Shown one piece after another: positions 30,737-39,852 of a stretch of DNA of 42,006 nt. Every line of letters begins with the position of its first letter. Position 1 is the first letter of the stretch. A program made the translations under genes and the position numbers. Source of the stretch: Actinobacillus sp. (lineage in GTDB: Bacteria; Pseudomonadota; Gammaproteobacteria; Enterobacterales; Pasteurellaceae); contig JAHHQX010000016.1 of assembly GCA_020026155.1 (NCBI GenBank), forward strand, positions 1 to 42,006, read 5' to 3'. The notes beneath the pieces are model-generated. The model did not search any database, was not told the DNA's origin, and saw only the letters and a program-made list of their open reading frames with translations.

Positions 30737-31417
30737 CTACATTACAATATTTACCAAATCTGAAATATTTGTAATTTCAAATGTAGGTTTTATGTGGTCT
30801 GGTGAGGTCTGCTGGTGTTGATTCAGCCAGCAAGTATCAAAGCCAAATGCATTTCCTCCAGCAATATCGGATGACAAACTATCCCCAACCATTAAAATTT
30901 GAGATTTTTGAACCGGAAATTTTTGTTGCATTTGATCAAATGCGGCAGAGAATATGCCCGCTTGCGGTTTTGGAACACCGATTTCTTCAGAAATAATGAG
31001 CAAATCAAAGAACTTAGCAGTTTTCGTAAAATCCAAACGAGCTTGTTGCATTGAGGCAAAACCATTGGTAATAATACCCATATTCACTTTACCATGGAGT
31101 TTTTCAAGCATAGGGATAGTTTCATGATAGGCAGGGCTTAACGTTGCCATTTGATCCATCAACTCTGCATTTATTTGTAATGGGTCAATACCGATTTTTT
31201 TACTTAAATGCTGAAAACGATAGCATTTAAGTTGATTAACATCGATTTGCTGTTGCTGATATTGCAACCATAGTGGTTGATTAATATTTTCATACTCTTC
31301 AAAATCCTGTTTCGTAAAGTCCATGCCATATTTGGCACAGACATTTACAAGACCTTGATAAGAGCTAAATGAAAATAACGTTTGATCGGCATCGAATAAG
31401 ATCCATTTATATTTCAT
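30737..31417 (-). CDS. yjjG: Pyrimidine 5'-nucleotidase YjjG
   Basis: A haloacid dehalogenase-family phosphatase that hydrolyses nucleoside monophosphates, with a house-cleaning role against non-canonical pyrimidine nucleotides in E. coli. HAD motifs are FDADQTLF (motif I with D9 and D11), TNG (motif II), the KPQAGIF lysine (motif III) and MVGDSLSSDIAGG (motif IV). Length 226 residues matches YjjG. It lies 3 bases behind prlC and is translated from the same message. Confidence 0.92.
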   Translation of the reverse strand: MKYKWILFDADQTLFSFSSYQGLVNVCAKYGMDFTKQDFEEYENINQPLWLQYQQQQIDVNQLKCYRFQHLSKKIGIDPLQINAELMDQMATLSPAYHETIPMLEKLHGKVNMGIITNGFASMQQARLDFTKTAKFFDLLIISEEIGVPKPQAGIFSAAFDQMQQKFPVQKSQILMVGDSLSSDIAGGNAFGFDTCWLNQHQQTSPDHIKPTFEITNISDLVNIVM

Positions 31418-31420
31418 GAT

Positions 31421-33463
31421 TTAGCCCTTAATGCCTTTATGACGAAGTAATGCGTCTAGTGTTGGTTTACGACCACGGAAACGTTCAAAGAGAACCATTG
31501 GTTCTTCGCTACCACCACGGCTTAAAATTTCTTTTAAGTATGATTGCCCTGTAACTGGGTTAAAAATACCTTCTTCTTCAAAGCGAGAGAATGCGTCTGA
31601 AGATAATACCTCTGCCCAAAGGTAACTATAGTAGCCTGCTGCGTAACCTCCAGCAAAGATATGGCTAAAGCTATGTGGCATTCTTGCCCAATCCACACCT
31701 TTTACGACAGCCACTTCATCTTTCACTTTTTTCAAGGTTTCTAATACTTGGTTTGGATTATTTAGGTCGATGTTATGGTGGAGGCGGAAATCAAATAAAC
31801 CGAATTCCAATTGACGTAAAACAAACATAGCTGCTTGGAAGTTCTTAGCATCAATAAGTTTTTGTAATAGATCTTGCGGTAATGGTTCACCAGTTTCGTA
31901 ATGCCCAGAGATAAATTCTAGCGCTTTTGGTTGCCAGCACCAGTTTTCAAGGAATTGGCTTGGTAATTCCACCGCATCCCATGGCACCCCGTTAATTCCA
32001 GCAACATCTGGCACGTCGATTTCTGTTAGCATGTGATGGATACCATGTCCAAATTCATGGAATAAGGTAGTCACTTCATCGTGAGTAAATAATGCAGGTT
32101 TATCACCAATTGGTGCATTGAAATTACAAGTTAAGAAAGCAACTGGCGTTTGGATATGATCTTTATCTAACACTTTACGACCAATACAATCATCCATCCA
32201 TGCACCACCACGTTTGTGTTCACGCGCATAGAGATCAAGGTAGAAACTACCGAGTAATTTGCCAGTTGTTTTATCTTTAAGATCAAAGAAACGAACTGAT
32301 TTATCCCAAGTATCTACATCAAAACGTTCTTCAGCTTTAATATTGAATAAGCGTGAAATAAGCTCAAATAGTCCGGAAATAACGCGATTTTCTGGGAAAT
32401 ATGGGCGAAGTTGCTCATCGCTAATTTGATATAACGCTTGTTTTTGTTTTTCACCGTAGAAAGTGATATCCCATGGGTTAAGCTGTTCTACCCCATATTG
32501 TTCTTTACAGAATGTTTGTAAATCTTGTAACTCTTTCTCACCTTGTGCCTTTGAACGTAATGCAAGATTATCTAAAAATTGCATCACTTGATCGGGTGTT
32601 TCTGCCATTTTGGTAGCAAGGGAAAGCTCAGTATAGGTATTAAAGCCAAGAAGTTTAGCCAGTTCTAAGCGTAAAGTGAGAATTTCTTGCATAATCGCAG
32701 TGTTATCCCATTTCCCTGCGTTTGGACCTTCATCAGAAGCACGGGTTGCGAAAGCACGATACATTTCTTCGCGAAGAGCCGCATTTTCTGCGTACATCAT
32801 AACCGGCAAATAGCTTGGAAATTCAAGGGTAAAACGCCAGCCATCTAAGCCTTTACTTTTTGCCGATTGGGCAGCAGCTTGTAAAGCACTTTCTGGTAAA
32901 CCTTTAAGTTCATTGATGTCGGTAATAATTTTTTCCCAGCCCATAGTTGCGTCGAGGACATTATTACTGAATTTTGAGTTAAGTTCAGATAAACGTGCCA
33001 CAATTTCTGCATAACGTGCTTGTTTTTCATCATCAAGGGCAATACCAGATAATTCAAAATCGCGCAGTGCGTTTTCAATCGCTTTTTGTTGAGCAAGCGA
33101 ATAAGTTGAAAACTCAACGCTATTTTTTAGAGAGAGGTAGGCATCATATAAACCTTTGTGCTGACCAAGCCAGGTACTGTATTCAGATAATAAAGGTAAG
33201 CAAGCTTCATACGCGTCACGGAGTTCAGGGCTATTTTTTACTGAATTTAAATGACTCACTGGTGACCAAGCACGTTGTAGTTTTTCACCTAGGTTATCCA
33301 TCGGTTCAATAAAATTTTCCCAAGTAAATTGTGGTTGGGTAAGAAGTTTTCCAATTGTTTCTCTGCTTTCTTTTATGATTTGTTCGATGGCAGGCTGGAT
33401 ATGTTCTGGTTTGATTTTTGAGAATTCTGGTAAACCAGTTGTTGTAAGAAGTGGGTTAGACAT
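31421..33463 (-). CDS. prlC: Oligopeptidase A
   Basis: A cytoplasmic M3-family zinc metallopeptidase that degrades peptides, including cleaved signal peptides. The zinc motif HEFGHGIHH is visible near residue 469, with the downstream glutamate in the ELPSQFLENW block. At 680 residues it has the length of E. coli OpdA. AAGGAAC precedes the ATG. The next gene, yjjG, starts 3 bases downstream. Confidence 0.96.
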   Translation of the reverse strand: MSNPLLTTTGLPEFSKIKPEHIQPAIEQIIKESRETIGKLLTQPQFTWENFIEPMDNLGEKLQRAWSPVSHLNSVKNSPELRDAYEACLPLLSEYSTWLGQHKGLYDAYLSLKNSVEFSTYSLAQQKAIENALRDFELSGIALDDEKQARYAEIVARLSELNSKFSNNVLDATMGWEKIITDINELKGLPESALQAAAQSAKSKGLDGWRFTLEFPSYLPVMMYAENAALREEMYRAFATRASDEGPNAGKWDNTAIMQEILTLRLELAKLLGFNTYTELSLATKMAETPDQVMQFLDNLALRSKAQGEKELQDLQTFCKEQYGVEQLNPWDITFYGEKQKQALYQISDEQLRPYFPENRVISGLFELISRLFNIKAEERFDVDTWDKSVRFFDLKDKTTGKLLGSFYLDLYAREHKRGGAWMDDCIGRKVLDKDHIQTPVAFLTCNFNAPIGDKPALFTHDEVTTLFHEFGHGIHHMLTEIDVPDVAGINGVPWDAVELPSQFLENWCWQPKALEFISGHYETGEPLPQDLLQKLIDAKNFQAAMFVLRQLEFGLFDFRLHHNIDLNNPNQVLETLKKVKDEVAVVKGVDWARMPHSFSHIFAGGYAAGYYSYLWAEVLSSDAFSRFEEEGIFNPVTGQSYLKEILSRGGSEEPMVLFERFRGRKPTLDALLRHKGIKG

Positions 33464-33594
33464 AATTGTTCCTTCTAAAAGAAATCTCTATCTTTGAGAT
33501 CGTTAAGAAAACGAAGTTAATTCTGCTTAAAATAACAAATTTATATGGTGCTTAAAAGTAAAAAATTTTCCGAAAATTGGGGCGTGATTAAAAT

Positions 33595-33624
33595 AAAAAA
33601 CCTCATTTTGAAATGAGGTTTTTT
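33595..33624 (-). terminator. Terminator of ptsH-ptsI-crr
   Basis: Perfect stem AAAAAACCTCATTT / AAATGAGGTTTTTT with TG loop, 15 bases after the crr stop. The minus-strand product ends with a run of T's. Confidence 0.92.
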
Positions 33625-33639
33625 GAGTAGAATTTATTA

Positions 33640-34140
33640 TTATTTTTGAAGTGTAAGAATCACACTTTCTCCTGCCACGACAGGTCCCGATTTTTTTTCA
33701 AGATGATAGATTTCTTCCATATTAGCGATAACAACTGGCGTTAATAAAGATTTATCTGTATCTTGCAATTCATCTAAGTGGAGTTCAATAACAGGATCTC
33801 CACATTTCACTTGTTGCCCTTCTTTTGCAATACGAGTAAAACCTTTCCCCTTAAGTTCTACAGTATCTACGCCGAAGTGCACGAATAATTCAACACCACT
33901 TGCAGTAGTCATTGAAAATGCATGGTTGGTTTCAAAAATCTTGTTAATTACGCCATCTGCAGGGGCAACAAGAAGGGTACCTGTTGGGCGAATAGCAATG
34001 CCATCCCCCACAATCTTTTCTGAAAACACAACATCAGGAACATCTTCAAGACTAATTAGCTCACCAGTGACAGGGGCAAAGATTTCAACATTGATAGTTT
34101 TTTTTTCTTTTGAACCAAATAATTTACCTAAAAAGCTCAT
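33640..34140 (-). CDS. crr: PTS glucose-specific IIA component
   Basis: A cytoplasmic phosphocarrier that passes phosphate from HPr to sugar permeases and, according to its phosphorylation state, controls adenylate cyclase and inducer exclusion. The 166-residue protein has the FAPVTGE start of the domain, H73 (THAF-type segment ETNHAFSM) and the phosphorylated H88 in GVELFVHFGVDTVEL. It is the third gene of ptsH-ptsI-crr, the order found in enterobacteria. GGAG precedes the ATG. Confidence 0.96.
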   Translation of the reverse strand: MSFLGKLFGSKEKKTINVEIFAPVTGELISLEDVPDVVFSEKIVGDGIAIRPTGTLLVAPADGVINKIFETNHAFSMTTASGVELFVHFGVDTVELKGKGFTRIAKEGQQVKCGDPVIELHLDELQDTDKSLLTPVVIANMEEIYHLEKKSGPVVAGESVILTLQK

Positions 34141-34206
34141 TCTGTACTCCTACTTTATACAAAATCCCTGCCATTTTAGCGAAAAAATGATGAAATTAAT
34201 ATTTAT

Positions 34207-35928
34207 TTAGCCCTTGTCTGCTAAAAAATCCGCAATCAAATCGGCAATTTCTTGCGCGGTTGGTTTTTGTAATGCTTCTTTAGCTAGGGTTTGTGCTTCC
34301 TCAAATGTGACATTACGAATCAGTTTTTTAATACGAGGGATTGAAATTGCACTCATACTAAATTCGTCAAGTCCCATACCGAGAAGAAGTAGGGTAGCGC
34401 GTTCATCACCGGATAACTCACCACACATCCCTGTCCATTTACCTTCAGCGTGGGAGGCTGAAATGACTTGGTTAATGAGATTTAAGACAGCAGGTGTCAT
34501 CGGATTATAGAGATGCGCAATTAATTCATTACCACGATCGACTGCAAGGGTATATTGTGTCAAATCGTTTGTACCAATACTGAAAAAGTCTACTTCTTTT
34601 GCTAAGAATTTTGCATTCACGGCCGCTGCTGGAGTTTCAACCATGACACCGACTTGGATATTTTCATCGAATGCAATACCTTCTGCTCTGAGATCGGCTT
34701 TCAGTTGTTTAATAACTGATTTTAATTCACGGATTTCTTCAACCGAGATGATCATTGGGAACATCACAGCGAGATTACCAAATGCGGATGCACGAAGTAC
34801 AGCACGTAATTGCGTATTGAGAATTTCACGACGATCAAGCGCAATACGAATAGCACGCCAGCCGAGGAATGGATTCATTTCTTTCGGTAGATCCATATAT
34901 GGGAGATCTTTATCTCCACCAATATCCATTGTACGAAGGACAACTAAACGCCCATTCATGGCTTCTACAACATCTTTGTACGCCTTAAATTGTTCTTCTT
35001 CACTTGGCAATTGGTCGCGATCCATGAATAAGAATTCAGTGCGGTATAAACCAATACCTTCGGCTCCATTGCGTTCTGCACCTTCACAATCACGTAATGT
35101 ACCGATATTAGCCACTACATCGACCTGATGACCATCTAGTGTAACGGCGGGTAAATCTTTTAATTTAGCTAGTTCTTCTTTTTCTTCATCAAGGCGTTTA
35201 GCTAAAGTGTGCAAACGTTTTACTTCTTCTTCGGATGGATTAATATAAATTTGATTATCAGTCGCATCCAAGATGATGTAATCATTTGTTTTAATCGCTT
35301 GGGTAGCGTTATTTGTCCCTACGATGGCTGGAAGTTCAAGTGAACGTGCCATAATTGAAGTATGGGATGTGCGACCACCTAAATCGGTGATAAAGCCGAG
35401 TACATTTTCTAGATTAAGTTGAGCCGTTTCTGATGGTGTTAAATCTTTTGCAACGAGAATAACCTTATCTTTGATTTCCCCAAGGTCAATAATTTTGATA
35501 CCTAAAATATTTTTAATTAAGCGGTTACCAATATCTCGAATATCACCAGCACGTTCTCTTAAATATTCATCGTCTAATTCGGAAAGCATTGCCACTTGAG
35601 ATGCAATAATTTTTTCAGCGGCAACTGCAGCAGTTGTATTATTAGAACGAATGTAGTCAATGATTTCTTCTTCTAATTCTTCGTCTTCAAGAATCATTAA
35701 ATGACCTTCAAAGATAGCCGCTTTATCTTCACCAAGATTTTTTTGCGCACGATCTTTAATGGCATTTAACTGAGCAATCGCTTCAGTTCGACCTTGATAA
35801 AATTTTGCAATTTGTTCGTCTACTTCAGAATCTAAAATTTTGCGAGTATCGAAAACAATTTCATCTTCTTTTAAAACAAGTGCATTTCCAAAGACAATCC
35901 CTGGAGATGCGGGAATACCTGACAGCAT
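34207..35928 (-). CDS. ptsI: PTS enzyme I
   Basis: Phosphorylates HPr from phosphoenolpyruvate, the entry point of the sugar phosphotransferase system. The 573-residue protein has the phosphohistidine H189 in LGGRTSHTSIMARSL and the PEP-binding C-terminal barrel with GIGLYRTEFLFM and FFSIGTNDLTQYTLAVDR. GGAAGG precedes the ATG. A hairpin lies between it and ptsH (35966-35999). Confidence 0.97.
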   Translation of the reverse strand: MLSGIPASPGIVFGNALVLKEDEIVFDTRKILDSEVDEQIAKFYQGRTEAIAQLNAIKDRAQKNLGEDKAAIFEGHLMILEDEELEEEIIDYIRSNNTTAAVAAEKIIASQVAMLSELDDEYLRERAGDIRDIGNRLIKNILGIKIIDLGEIKDKVILVAKDLTPSETAQLNLENVLGFITDLGGRTSHTSIMARSLELPAIVGTNNATQAIKTNDYIILDATDNQIYINPSEEEVKRLHTLAKRLDEEKEELAKLKDLPAVTLDGHQVDVVANIGTLRDCEGAERNGAEGIGLYRTEFLFMDRDQLPSEEEQFKAYKDVVEAMNGRLVVLRTMDIGGDKDLPYMDLPKEMNPFLGWRAIRIALDRREILNTQLRAVLRASAFGNLAVMFPMIISVEEIRELKSVIKQLKADLRAEGIAFDENIQVGVMVETPAAAVNAKFLAKEVDFFSIGTNDLTQYTLAVDRGNELIAHLYNPMTPAVLNLINQVISASHAEGKWTGMCGELSGDERATLLLLGMGLDEFSMSAISIPRIKKLIRNVTFEEAQTLAKEALQKPTAQEIADLIADFLADKG

Positions 35929-35965
35929 ATGAACCTTCCAAATTTTGAGTTACGAGAATAGGAAA

Positions 35966-35999
35966 ATGCCACAAAATGAATGAGGAAATTTTGTGGCAT
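35966..35999 (-). other. Hairpin between ptsH and ptsI
   Basis: ATGCCACAAAAT (35966-35977) pairs perfectly with ATTTTGTGGCAT (35988-35999): 12 base pairs around a 10-base loop. On the minus strand it is followed by TTTCC. It could be a partial terminator or mRNA stabiliser, keeping HPr in excess over enzyme I. The stem is close in sequence to the ptrA terminator at 16881-16908. Confidence 0.6.
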
Positions 36000-36015
36000 A
36001 ATGGTTTGATTGTTT

Positions 36016-36273
36016 TTATTCTAATGTTGGAATGAGTGCCACTAAGTGATCAACGGCTTCTTTCTCATCATCACCTTCAGCAGAAATGGTAATGACCGTA
36101 CCTTGTGTTAAACCTAAGGTTTGGAGTTTAAATAAGCTTTTTGCGCTTGCTGTTTTTCCACCAGAGGTAACGTTGATATTAGAAGTAAAACCTTTTGCTT
36201 CTTTTACGAATTGCGCAGCAGGGCGAGTATGTAAACCATTTGCGGCTGTAATTTCAACTTCTTTTGAGTACAT
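36016..36273 (-). CDS. ptsH: PTS phosphocarrier HPr
   Basis: An 85-residue phosphocarrier between enzyme I and the sugar-specific IIA domains. The phosphorylated H15 is in ANGLHTRPAAQ, and the central TASAKSLFKLQTL helix (S46) matches E. coli HPr almost exactly. I start at MYSKEVEI (36273) with AGGA upstream; the open frame has six further codons without support. It is first in ptsH-ptsI-crr. Confidence 0.97.
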   Translation of the reverse strand: MYSKEVEITAANGLHTRPAAQFVKEAKGFTSNINVTSGGKTASAKSLFKLQTLGLTQGTVITISAEGDDEKEAVDHLVALIPTLE

Positions 36274-36366
36274 GTCTGTGTCCTTAATCAAATAAAATGG
36301 ATGAATCTTTCATCCTAGGAAAAGATGCATAAATCACCTTTCTTAACTTAAATTTTAAGCGAGACA

Positions 36367-36395
36367 AGTATCTAATGAGCACTTTAAATAATCAA
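36367..36395 (-). promoter_or_regulatory. Promoter of ptsH
   Basis: On the minus strand TTGATT (36395-36390) and GATACT (36372-36367) are 17 bases apart, predicting a transcription start near 36360 and an 85-base leader before ptsH. Confidence 0.55.
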
Positions 36396-36412
36396 TAAAA
36401 AAGGTTGTAAAA

Positions 36413-36428
36413 TTTGAAGTACATCACA
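36413..36428. promoter_or_regulatory. CRP site upstream of ptsH
   Basis: TTTGA-AGTACA-TCACA on the plus strand (minus: TGTGA-N6-TCAAA) differs from the CRP consensus by one base in the ten conserved positions. Its centre is about 60 bases from the predicted ptsH start, the standard class I activation distance. CRP control of pts genes is known in E. coli. Confidence 0.6.
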
Positions 36429-36436
36429 AAAAAGGC

Positions 36437-36465
36437 AAAAAAAGAGTACATTTAGCACTCTTTTT
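36437..36465 (-). terminator. Terminator of rsgA
   Basis: AAAAAGAGT / ACTCTTTTT around a nine-base loop, followed on the minus strand by seven T's (A-run 36437-36443). It begins 18 bases after the rsgA stop. Confidence 0.85.
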
Positions 36466-36482
36466 GTTTGTTTTATAATCGA

Positions 36483-37526
36483 TTAAATATCGCTAGCAAA
36501 ATGTCTTTGTGACTTTGTTTCAGATAAACTTGCTAATAACCGATGATAATTTTCAAAACGGATTGGGCTAATTTTCCCTGCTTCTACTGCATCACGTAAT
36601 GCACATTGTGGATCAGTTAGGTGCTTACAATCACGGAATTTACATGTACCTAAAAAATCATGAAATTCACGATATCCCTCTGTGATTTGAGTTTCGGTAA
36701 GGTGCCATAAACCAAATTCACGGATCCCTGGGCTATCAATTAATTCGCCTCCTTGGGGAAGATGATACAAACGTGAAGATGTTGTAGTGTGCTGACCTAA
36801 ACCAGATACTTCACTGACATCGCCAGTTAGCACATTGAGATTAGGGAAAATTTGATTGATAAGGCTTGATTTGCCGACGCCAGATTGACCGACAAAAATA
36901 CTTGTACCTTGTGCAAAAAGTGCCGTCAACGTATCCATGTTTTCTCCCGTTTTTGCTGAAACGAGTAACACGTCGTAACCAATATCTTGGTAAATTTTTA
37001 GTTGTTCTTCAACCTCTTGGCGACTTTGCTCATCCAATAAATCTATTTTATTTAGGACAATCGTGGCAGGAATTTTTGCATTTTCACACATGACTAAATA
37101 ACGATCGATAATATTTAGAGATAATGCTGGAATAACGGCAGAAACGATAATGATACGATCGATATTTGCCGCAATGGGTTTTAAACCGTCATAGTAATCT
37201 GGGCGGAGAATTTCACTTTTTCGTGGATAAACGCCTTCAATCACACCGCTTACACCTTGTAATTGCTCATTGCCTTCACGCCAAATTACGTAGTCGCCGA
37301 CAACTAAGCTTGATAAAGTACGGCGAAGATTACAACGGAAAATTTTACCATGTGCATTTTCCACGTCTGCATGGGAAGCATAGCGGGTAACAACACGCCC
37401 ATCTTGGGTTTCACCCAGCATTTCATCTTGCCATTCAATATCTTGTTTTTGATGGCGATGGAGTGTTTTAGAACGATTTGCCTGAATACGGCGTTTTTGG
37501 TTTTGAGTTAATTTGCGTTTAGCCAA
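36483..37526 (-). CDS. rsgA: Small ribosomal subunit biogenesis GTPase RsgA
   Basis: A circularly permuted GTPase (YjeQ) that checks late maturation of the 30S subunit. The motifs appear in the permuted order: NKIDLL (G4), then the P-loop GQSGVGKSSLIN (G1), then DSPGI (G3). An N-terminal OB domain precedes them, and a C-terminal zinc knuckle CKFRDCKHLTDPQCAL follows. The start is TTG (37526) with AAGGA upstream; no ATG is available near the N-terminus and the protein would start AKRKLTQNQKRR, as in homologues. Length 347 residues. Confidence 0.95.
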   Translation of the reverse strand: MAKRKLTQNQKRRIQANRSKTLHRHQKQDIEWQDEMLGETQDGRVVTRYASHADVENAHGKIFRCNLRRTLSSLVVGDYVIWREGNEQLQGVSGVIEGVYPRKSEILRPDYYDGLKPIAANIDRIIIVSAVIPALSLNIIDRYLVMCENAKIPATIVLNKIDLLDEQSRQEVEEQLKIYQDIGYDVLLVSAKTGENMDTLTALFAQGTSIFVGQSGVGKSSLINQIFPNLNVLTGDVSEVSGLGQHTTTSSRLYHLPQGGELIDSPGIREFGLWHLTETQITEGYREFHDFLGTCKFRDCKHLTDPQCALRDAVEAGKISPIRFENYHRLLASLSETKSQRHFASDI

Positions 37527-37596
37527 AGAGAATCCTTACAGAAAAAAGCTTTTTCCGCTAATATAGGGAAGTAAATTTCTATAGGATACCGAAATT

Positions 37597-38169
37597 ATGA
37601 GTACAGATAAAGCAAAACAAAAAGACCGTCAAAACTTGATTTGGATTGATTTGGAAATGACGGGATTAGATCCAAATAAAGAACGTATTATTGAAATTGC
37701 AACGATTGTCACGGATAAAGATTTAAATATTTTGGCAGAAGGTCCTGTTCTTGCCGTTCATCAGTCAGATGAGCTTTTAGGTAAGATGAGCGAGTGGTGT
37801 CAAACGACGCATAGTCAAAATGGTTTAATTGACCGTGTGCGTGCGAGTAAATTGACTGAACGAGCTGCCGAATTACAAACGCTTGACTTCCTTAAAAAAT
37901 GGACAGAAAAAGGTGCTTCACCAATTTGTGGGAACAGCGTAGCACAAGATAAACGTTTTCTATACAACTACATGCCAGAACTTGCTGATTACTTCCATTA
38001 CCGCCATTTAGATGTAAGTACATTGAAAGAATTAGCTGCTCGTTGGAAACCAGAAATCTTAGCTGGATTTAAAAAGAAAAATACACATCTTGCCTTAGAT
38101 GATATCCGTGAATCTATTGCCGAACTTGCTTACTATCGTGATCATTTTATCGACTTGGATAAGGCGTAA
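37597..38169 (+). CDS. orn: Oligoribonuclease
   Basis: A 3'-5' exoribonuclease of the DEDDh family that finishes RNA decay by cutting 2-5 nt oligonucleotides, including pGpG. WIDLEMTGL carries D18 and E20; the later CGNSVAQDKRFL and HLALDDIRESI supply the remaining D, H and D residues. At 190 residues it is about eight longer than E. coli Orn because of an N-terminal MSTDKAKQKDR extension. It is divergent from rsgA, as in enterobacteria, and followed by the repeat-based terminator. Confidence 0.95.
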   Translation: MSTDKAKQKDRQNLIWIDLEMTGLDPNKERIIEIATIVTDKDLNILAEGPVLAVHQSDELLGKMSEWCQTTHSQNGLIDRVRASKLTERAAELQTLDFLKKWTEKGASPICGNSVAQDKRFLYNYMPELADYFHYRHLDVSTLKELAARWKPEILAGFKKKNTHLALDDIRESIAELAYYRDHFIDLDKA

Positions 38170-38200
38170 TTAAGTTTGTATTAAACTATTTTCAATAAAA

Positions 38201-38243
38201 TTTTCCGAAAATCGTGGCGTGGTTAAAACTGCCACGATTTTTT
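38201..38243 (+). repeat. 43-bp direct repeat, copy 1
   Basis: Identical over 43 bases to 39853-39895, flanking the C69 peptidase gene. It begins TTTTCCGAAAATCGTGGCGT and includes the terminator stem. Confidence 0.95.
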
Positions 38244-38244
38244 T
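38201..38244 (+). terminator. Terminator of orn, built from the repeated GGCGT element (copy 1)
   Basis: AAAATCGTGGC (38208-38218) pairs with GCCACGATTTT (38231-38241), loop of 12 bases, then T's to 38244. Positions 38201-38243 are identical to 39853-39895. The 5' half is the TTTTCCGAAAATCGTGGCGT element. Confidence 0.9.
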
Positions 38245-38355
38245 ATATCTTGTATATGGGTAGGCAAAAAGAGATTCTTATAAAAGTAAAAAATTGTATG
38301 GTAGCTAATAAATATTTTTTATAAACAACTATGTTAGTTTAGTAAGGAGTCAGTT

Positions 38356-39834
38356 ATGGTACGTGAATCTTTTTTTAGGCATTCTATGCTTTCTATTGCA
38401 TTATTTTCGATCTGTATTCCTGCTGGGGAGGCCTGTACAACGGTCCTAGTAGGAAAAGCTGCAACTGTTGATGGTTCCACGATGATTGCTCGGAACGAAG
38501 ATATGAAAACAGCATGGGATAAACGTTTTGTTGTGCATCCAGAAGGTCAAAATACTCCGAATAGTATGTATGTTTCTAAAGGCAATGGGTTTACATATCC
38601 ATTGCCTTTAGTTCATTATAAGTACACTGCTACGCCTGAATGGACGCAAAAAGATGGGCAATATGAGGAAGCGGGGATCAATCAATTTGGGGTGGCAATG
38701 AGTGCAACAGAAAGTGCACGTGCGAATGAAAAAGCGCTCAAAGCCGATCCATTAGTGAAGAATGGGATTGCAGAAGACTCTATGCTTACGGTCGTTCTTC
38801 CCTATGTTAAAACTGCCCGAGAGGGGGTAGAAAGATTAGGAAAAATTGTTGAACAGAAGGGAGCGGCGGAAGTAAATGGGGTCATTTTCTCAGATAAAAA
38901 TGAAATTTGGTATATGGAAATTGGATCTGGTCACCATTGGGTAGCGGTGCGAGTTCCTGATAATAGCTATGCGGTTATTCCAAATAAATTATGTATAGGT
39001 GAAATTAATTTAGATGATTCTCAACATTATTTAGCTTCTCCAGGATTAATTGTATTTGCAGAGCAAAAAGGTTTATATAACCCTAAGAAAGATGGCAACT
39101 TTAGCTTTAAAAAAGCATTTGGTACGGAAGATGCTCACGATAAACAATACAATAACCCGCGTATATGGGATGGGCAGAGAATTTTAACGCCATCAGTTAA
39201 ACAAGATGTTGATGCCAAACAGTTTAAAATATTTCAAGTACCTGATAAGAAAATTGCGGTTACGGATGTCGCGAAAGTATTACGTTCTCATTTTAACAAT
39301 ACGCCATATGATCCGTACGGGAGGTATCAGGGTAAATTTAGACCTATTAATGTTGCGTATACGATGGAATCGCATATATTGCAATGTCGCCCCAATATGC
39401 CTAGTGCGGTAGGTTGCGTACATTGGATTTCACTTGGAGTGCCTGAAACCAGTGTGTTTATTCCTTTCTATTCAGGAATTTTATCTACGCCACAGGTATA
39501 TCAACAAGGGACGGATATGCCTGATTTTAAATCAGCTTATTGGACTTATCGAAGAACTGGTGCATTAACTACCCCTTATTACCATCCGTATATGGAAAAA
39601 TACACCCAACCTCAGCTTGAAAAAATTCGTCAGCAAGTGAGAGATACATTTAAAAATAATGATCAAGAGGTATTAGCCATGTATCAAAAAAATCCAAAGC
39701 AAGCTGAAATATATATGACAGAGGAAGGGAAAAAATTATCTGCTACAGCACTTCAAGCCGTTCAGCAATTGAATGCTATTTTGTTAAAACAAATGACAGC
39801 ACAAACACCCGTGCAACATGATAGTAATCTGTAA
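38356..39834 (+). CDS. Exported C69-family dipeptidase
   Basis: A 492-residue member of the peptidase U34/C69 (PepD-like) N-terminal nucleophile family. A signal-like N-terminus (residues 1-26, hydrophobic MLSIALFSICIPAGEA) ends exactly at C27 in ACTTVLVGK, the residue that becomes the catalytic N-terminal cysteine. Downstream MIARNEDMK fits the family's conserved DG-NED region, as in VDGSTMIARNEDM. Known members cleave dipeptides; extracellular members occur in several bacteria. The start has AAGGAG eight bases upstream. The gene sits between two identical 43-bp terminators, suggesting it arrived or duplicated as a cassette. The cellular location (periplasm) is inferred from the signal sequence. 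Confidence 0.85.
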   Translation: MVRESFFRHSMLSIALFSICIPAGEACTTVLVGKAATVDGSTMIARNEDMKTAWDKRFVVHPEGQNTPNSMYVSKGNGFTYPLPLVHYKYTATPEWTQKDGQYEEAGINQFGVAMSATESARANEKALKADPLVKNGIAEDSMLTVVLPYVKTAREGVERLGKIVEQKGAAEVNGVIFSDKNEIWYMEIGSGHHWVAVRVPDNSYAVIPNKLCIGEINLDDSQHYLASPGLIVFAEQKGLYNPKKDGNFSFKKAFGTEDAHDKQYNNPRIWDGQRILTPSVKQDVDAKQFKIFQVPDKKIAVTDVAKVLRSHFNNTPYDPYGRYQGKFRPINVAYTMESHILQCRPNMPSAVGCVHWISLGVPETSVFIPFYSGILSTPQVYQQGTDMPDFKSAYWTYRRTGALTTPYYHPYMEKYTQPQLEKIRQQVRDTFKNNDQEVLAMYQKNPKQAEIYMTEEGKKLSATALQAVQQLNAILLKQMTAQTPVQHDSNL

Positions 39835-39852
39835 TTTATCAATAATATAATT

